Assembly (NCBI GenBank): GCA_920105625.2
Contig: OV050032.1
Location: 76,427,879 to 76,491,878 of the forward strand
DNA: 64,000 nt
Direction: 5' to 3'
Source of the DNA: Clusia tigrina
Taxonomy: Eukaryota; Arthropoda; Insecta; Diptera; Clusiidae
The translations under genes and the position numbers were made by a program. Each line of letters starts with the position of its first letter. Position 1 is the stretch's first letter. The notes below the pieces were generated by a model. The model made no database searches and was not told the origin of the DNA. It saw nothing but the letters and a program-made list of their open reading frames with translations. Below are positions 60,401-64,000 of the stretch, one piece after another.

Positions 60401-62900
60401 ACCGATCAAAGTTTGCAGCATACAAATGCTTGTAACTTTTTACTGGAGCGTCATAAAACCTTGAAATTTTGTAACAATAAAGTACTCGAGCCTCTTGTCA
60501 ATTTAAGCTATCGCTCAAAGCTATGCTACCCTTGAGTCCCAAATCAAACACTGATAAAACTTCAAATGGCCCTAACTTCTATACGGTACGTCCTACACCT
60601 ATCAAAGTTTGCAACATACAAATGCGTGTAACTTTTTACTGGAGCGTCATAAAACCTTGAAATTTTGTAACAATAAAGTACTCGAGCCTCTTGTCAATTT
60701 AAGCTATCGTTCAAAGATATGCTACCCTTGAGTCCCAATTCAAAGACTCATAAAACTTCAAATGGCCCTTACTTCTATACGGTACGTCCTACACCGATCA
60801 AAGTTTGCAACATACAAATGCTTGTAACTTTTTACTGGAGCGTCATAAAACCTTGAAATTTTGTAACAATAAAGTACTCGAGCCTCTTATCAATTTAAGC
60901 TATCGCTCAAAGCTATGCTACCCTTGAGTTCCAATTCAAACAGTCATTAAACTTCAAATGGCCCTAACTTCTATACGATACGTCCTACACCGATCAAAGT
61001 TTGCAACATACAAATGCTTGTAACTTTTTACTGGAGCGTCATAAAACCTTGAAATTTTGTAACAATAAAGTACTCGAGCCTCTTGTCAATTTAAGCTATC
61101 GTTCAAAGCTATGCTACCCTTTAGTCCCAAATCAAACACTGATAAAAATTCAAATGGCCCTCACTTCTATAGGGTACGTCCTACACCTATCAAAGTTTGC
61201 AATATACAAATGCTTGTATCTTTTTACTGGAGCGTCATAAAACCTTGAAATTTTGTAACAATAAAGTACTCGAGCCTCCTGTCAATTTAAGCTATCGCTC
61301 AAAGTTATGCTACCCTTGAGTCCCAAATCAAACACTGATAAAACTTCAAATGGCCCTAACTTCTATACGGTACGTCCTACACCTATCAAAGTTTGCAACA
61401 TACAAATGCGTGTAACTTTTTACTGGAGCGTCATAAAACCTTGAAATTTTGTAACAATAAAGTACTCGAGCCGCTTGTCAATTTAAGCTATCGCTCAAAG
61501 CTATGCTACCCTTGAGTCCCAAATCAAACACTCATAAAACTTCAAATGGCCCTAACTTCTATACGGTACGTCCTACACCGATCAAAGTTTGCAACATACA
61601 AATGCTTGTAACTTTTTACTGGAGCGTCATAAAACCTTGAAATTTTGTAACAATAAAGTACTCGAGCCTCTAGTCAATTTAAGCTATCGCTCAAAGCTAT
61701 GCTACCCTTGAGTCCCAAATCAAACACTGATAAAACTTCAAATGGCCCTAACTTCTATACGGTACGTCCTACACCTATCAAAGTTTGCAACATACAAATG
61801 CGTGTAACTTTTTACTGGAGCGTCACAAAACCTTGAAATTTTGTAACAATAAAGTACTCGAGCCTCTTGTCAATTTAAGCTATCGTTCAAAGATATGCTA
61901 CCCTTGAGTCCCAATTCAAAGACTCTTAAAACTTCAAATGGCCCTTACTTCTATACGGTACGTCCTACACCGATCAAAGTTTGCAACATACAAATGCTTG
62001 TAACTTTTTACTGGAGCGTCATAAAACCTTGAAATTTTGTAACAATAAAGTACTCGAGCCTCTTGTCAATTTAAGCTATCGCTCAATGCTATGCTACCCT
62101 TTAGTCTCAAATCAAACACTGATAAAACTTCAAATGGCCCTAACTTCTATAGGGTACGTCCTACAGCTATCAAAGTTTGCAACATACAAATGCTTGTATC
62201 TTTTTACTGGAGCGTTATAAAACCTTGAAATTTTGTAACAATAAAGTACTCGAGCCTCTTGTCAATTTAAGCTATCGCTCAAAGCTATGCTACCCTTGAG
62301 TCCCAAATCAAACACTGATAAAACTTCAAATGGCCCTAACTTCTATACGGTACGTCCTACACCTATCAAAGTTGGCAACATACAAATGCGTGAAACTTTT
62401 TACTGGAGCGTCATAAAACCTTGAAATTTTGTAACAATAAAGTACTCGAGCCTCTTGTCAATTTAAGCTATCGCTCAAAGCTATGCTACCCTTGAGTCCC
62501 AAATCAAACACTCATAAAACTTCAAATGGCCCTAACTTCTATACAGTACGTCCTACACCGATCAAAGTTTGCAACATACAAATGCTTGTAACTTTTTACT
62601 GGAGCGTCATAAAACCTTGAAATTTTGTAACAATAAAGTACTCGAGCCTCTTGTCAATTTAAGCTATCGCTCAAAGCTATGCTACCCTTGAGTCCCAAAT
62701 CAAACACTCATAAAAATTCAAATGGCCCTAACTTCTATAGGGTACGTCCTACACCTATCAAAGTTTGCAACATACAAATGCTTGTATCTTTTTACTGGAG
62801 CGTCATAAAACCTTGAAATTTTGTAACAATAAAGTACTCGAGCCTCCTGTCAATTTAAGCTATCGCTCAAAGTTATGCTACCATTGAGTCCCAAATCAAA
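57498..62900. repeat. Right-arm higher-order units of 6, 8 and 11 monomers
   Basis: The TTTAGTCCC plus AAAAATTCAAATGG monomer recurs near 57,790, 59,945 and 61,120 (steps 2,155 and 1,176 bp). CGTTCAAAGATATG recurs near 58,550, 60,705 and 61,883. CTCCTGTCAA with AAGTTATGC recurs near 57,945, 60,100, 61,277 and 62,845, the last step being 1,568 bp. The unit is therefore about 1,176 bp, with whole monomers gained or lost between copies. Confidence 0.75.
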
Positions 62901-64000
62901 CACTGATAAAACTTCAAATGGCCCTAACTTCTATACGTTACGTCCTACACCTATCAAAGTTTGCAACATACAAATGCGTGTAACTTTTTACTGGAGCGTC
63001 ATAAAACCTTGAAATTTTGTAACAATAAAGTACTCGAGCCGCTTGTCAATTTAAGCTATCGCTCAAAGCTATGCTACCCTTGAGTCCCAAAGCAAACACT
63101 CATAAAACTTCAAATGGCCCTAACTTCTATACGGTACGTCCTACACCGATCAAAGTGTGCAACATACAAATGCTTGTAACTTTTTACTGGAGCGTCATAA
63201 AACCTTGAATTTTTGTAACAATAAAGTACTCGAGCCTCTTGTCAATTTAAGCTATCCCTCAAAGCTATGCTACCCTTGAGTCCCAAATCAAACACTGATA
63301 AAACTTCAAATGGCCCTAACTTCTATACGGTACGTCCTACACCTATCAAAGTTTGCAACATACAAATGCGTGTAACTTTTTACTGGAGCGTCATAAAACC
63401 TTGAAATTTTGTAACAATAAAGTACTCGAGCCTCTTGTCAATTTAAGCTATCGTTCAAACTTATGCTACCCTTGAGTCCCAATTCAAACACTCATAAAAC
63501 TTCAAATGGCCCTTACTTCTATACGGTACGTCCTACACCGATCAAAGTTTGCAACATACAAATGCTTGTAACTTTTACTGGAGCGTCACAAAACCTTGAA
63601 ATTTTGTAACAATAAAGTACTCGAGCCTCTTGTCAATTTAAGCTAACGCTCAATGCTATGCTACCCTTTATTCTCAAATCAAACACTGATAAAACTTCAA
63701 ATGGCCCTAACTTCTATAGGGTACGTCCTACAGCTATCAAAGTTTCCAACATACAAATGCTTGTATCTTTTTACTGGAGCGTCATAAAACCTTGAAATTT
63801 TGTAATAATAAAGTACTCGAGCCTCTTGTCAATTTAAGCTATCGCTCAAAGCTATGCTACCCTTGAGTCCCAAATCGAACACTGATGAAACTTCAAATGG
63901 CCCTAACTTCTATACGGTACGTCCTACACCTATCAAAGTTGGCAACATACAAATGCGTGTAACTTTTTACTGGAGCGTCATAAAACCTTGAAATTTTTTA

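Larger units (their letters stand above)
57494..64000. repeat. 196-bp satellite array, right arm (about 33 monomers)
   Basis: The same satellite resumes immediately after the retrotransposon, starting with the right copy of the target duplication TATC and in perfect phase with the monomer interrupted at 46,293. The first monomers (ACATTGAAATTTT, then GAGGCTCTTG) are the expected continuation of the interrupted higher-order unit: an unbroken copy of the same junction sits at 41,520-41,700. The arm runs to the end of the window in mid-monomer. Confidence 0.97.

Noticed and set aside
1731..62220. Dozens of near-identical 60-103-codon frames in the satellite, mostly starting MQHTNAC on the plus strand and MFDLG on the minus strand.
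   Set aside because: They are the satellite monomer read in one frame. As 196 is one more than a multiple of three, the frame shifts each monomer and stops soon after. Most begin at non-ATG codons and they show no coding constraint.
1..64000. Definite centromere assignment.
   Set aside because: Satellite with higher-order units fits a centromere but also other heterochromatin. No CENP-B-like box was seen, and only chromatin data for the centromeric histone could settle it.

Overview
The window is almost entirely one AT-rich satellite DNA array (monomer about 196 bp), broken once by a young, nearly complete LTR retrotransposon. No host gene, rRNA, tRNA or CRISPR array can be supported. The host is an insect, most likely a dipteran. 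The evidence is the Ty3/Gypsy Pol lineage, the serine-tRNA primer site, the env-like remnant and the ATAC/TATG-rich non-coding DNA inside the element. The species cannot be named. A long head-to-tail array with higher-order repeats suggests centromeric or pericentromeric heterochromatin, but the sequence alone does not prove it.

Layout. 1-46,293 holds about 236 tandem monomers, all in one orientation. 46,294-57,493 is an 11.2 kb retrotransposon on the minus strand with 507-bp LTRs flanked by the 4-bp duplication TATC. 57,494-64,000 resumes the array in the same phase with about 33 more monomers. The array runs off both ends of the window. Multi-monomer units recur at shifts of 1,764, 3,527, 4,897, 2,155/2,350, 9,990, 10,017, 980, 392 and 1,176 bp. 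A one-off 79-bp aberrant junction was copied six times between 32.7 and 45.5 kb. Monomer variants change near 29.6 kb.

The retrotransposon, read on the minus strand, runs: 5' LTR (56,987-57,493), primer site for a serine tRNA, a leader of about 1.2 kb, gag, pol (protease, reverse transcriptase, RNase H, integrase with GPY motif), a 1.2 kb AT-rich stretch, a broken env-like region, a long purine-rich tract, the polypurine tract and the 3' LTR (46,294-46,800). The LTRs differ at one base, so the insertion is recent. A G GGA AAC slippery heptamer followed by a possible pseudoknot lies exactly where gag must shift -1 into pol. In this copy a TAA stop in the gag frame lies upstream of both the third zinc knuckle and the slippery site, so Gag-Pol could only be made by stop readthrough. 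The env-like region is split by frame changes and a stop, yet keeps signal-peptide-like and membrane-anchor-like segments.

The most interesting leads are the frameshift signal and the stop in front of it, the hydrophobic segments ahead of the protease, the env-like remnant, and the duplication history recorded in the satellite.
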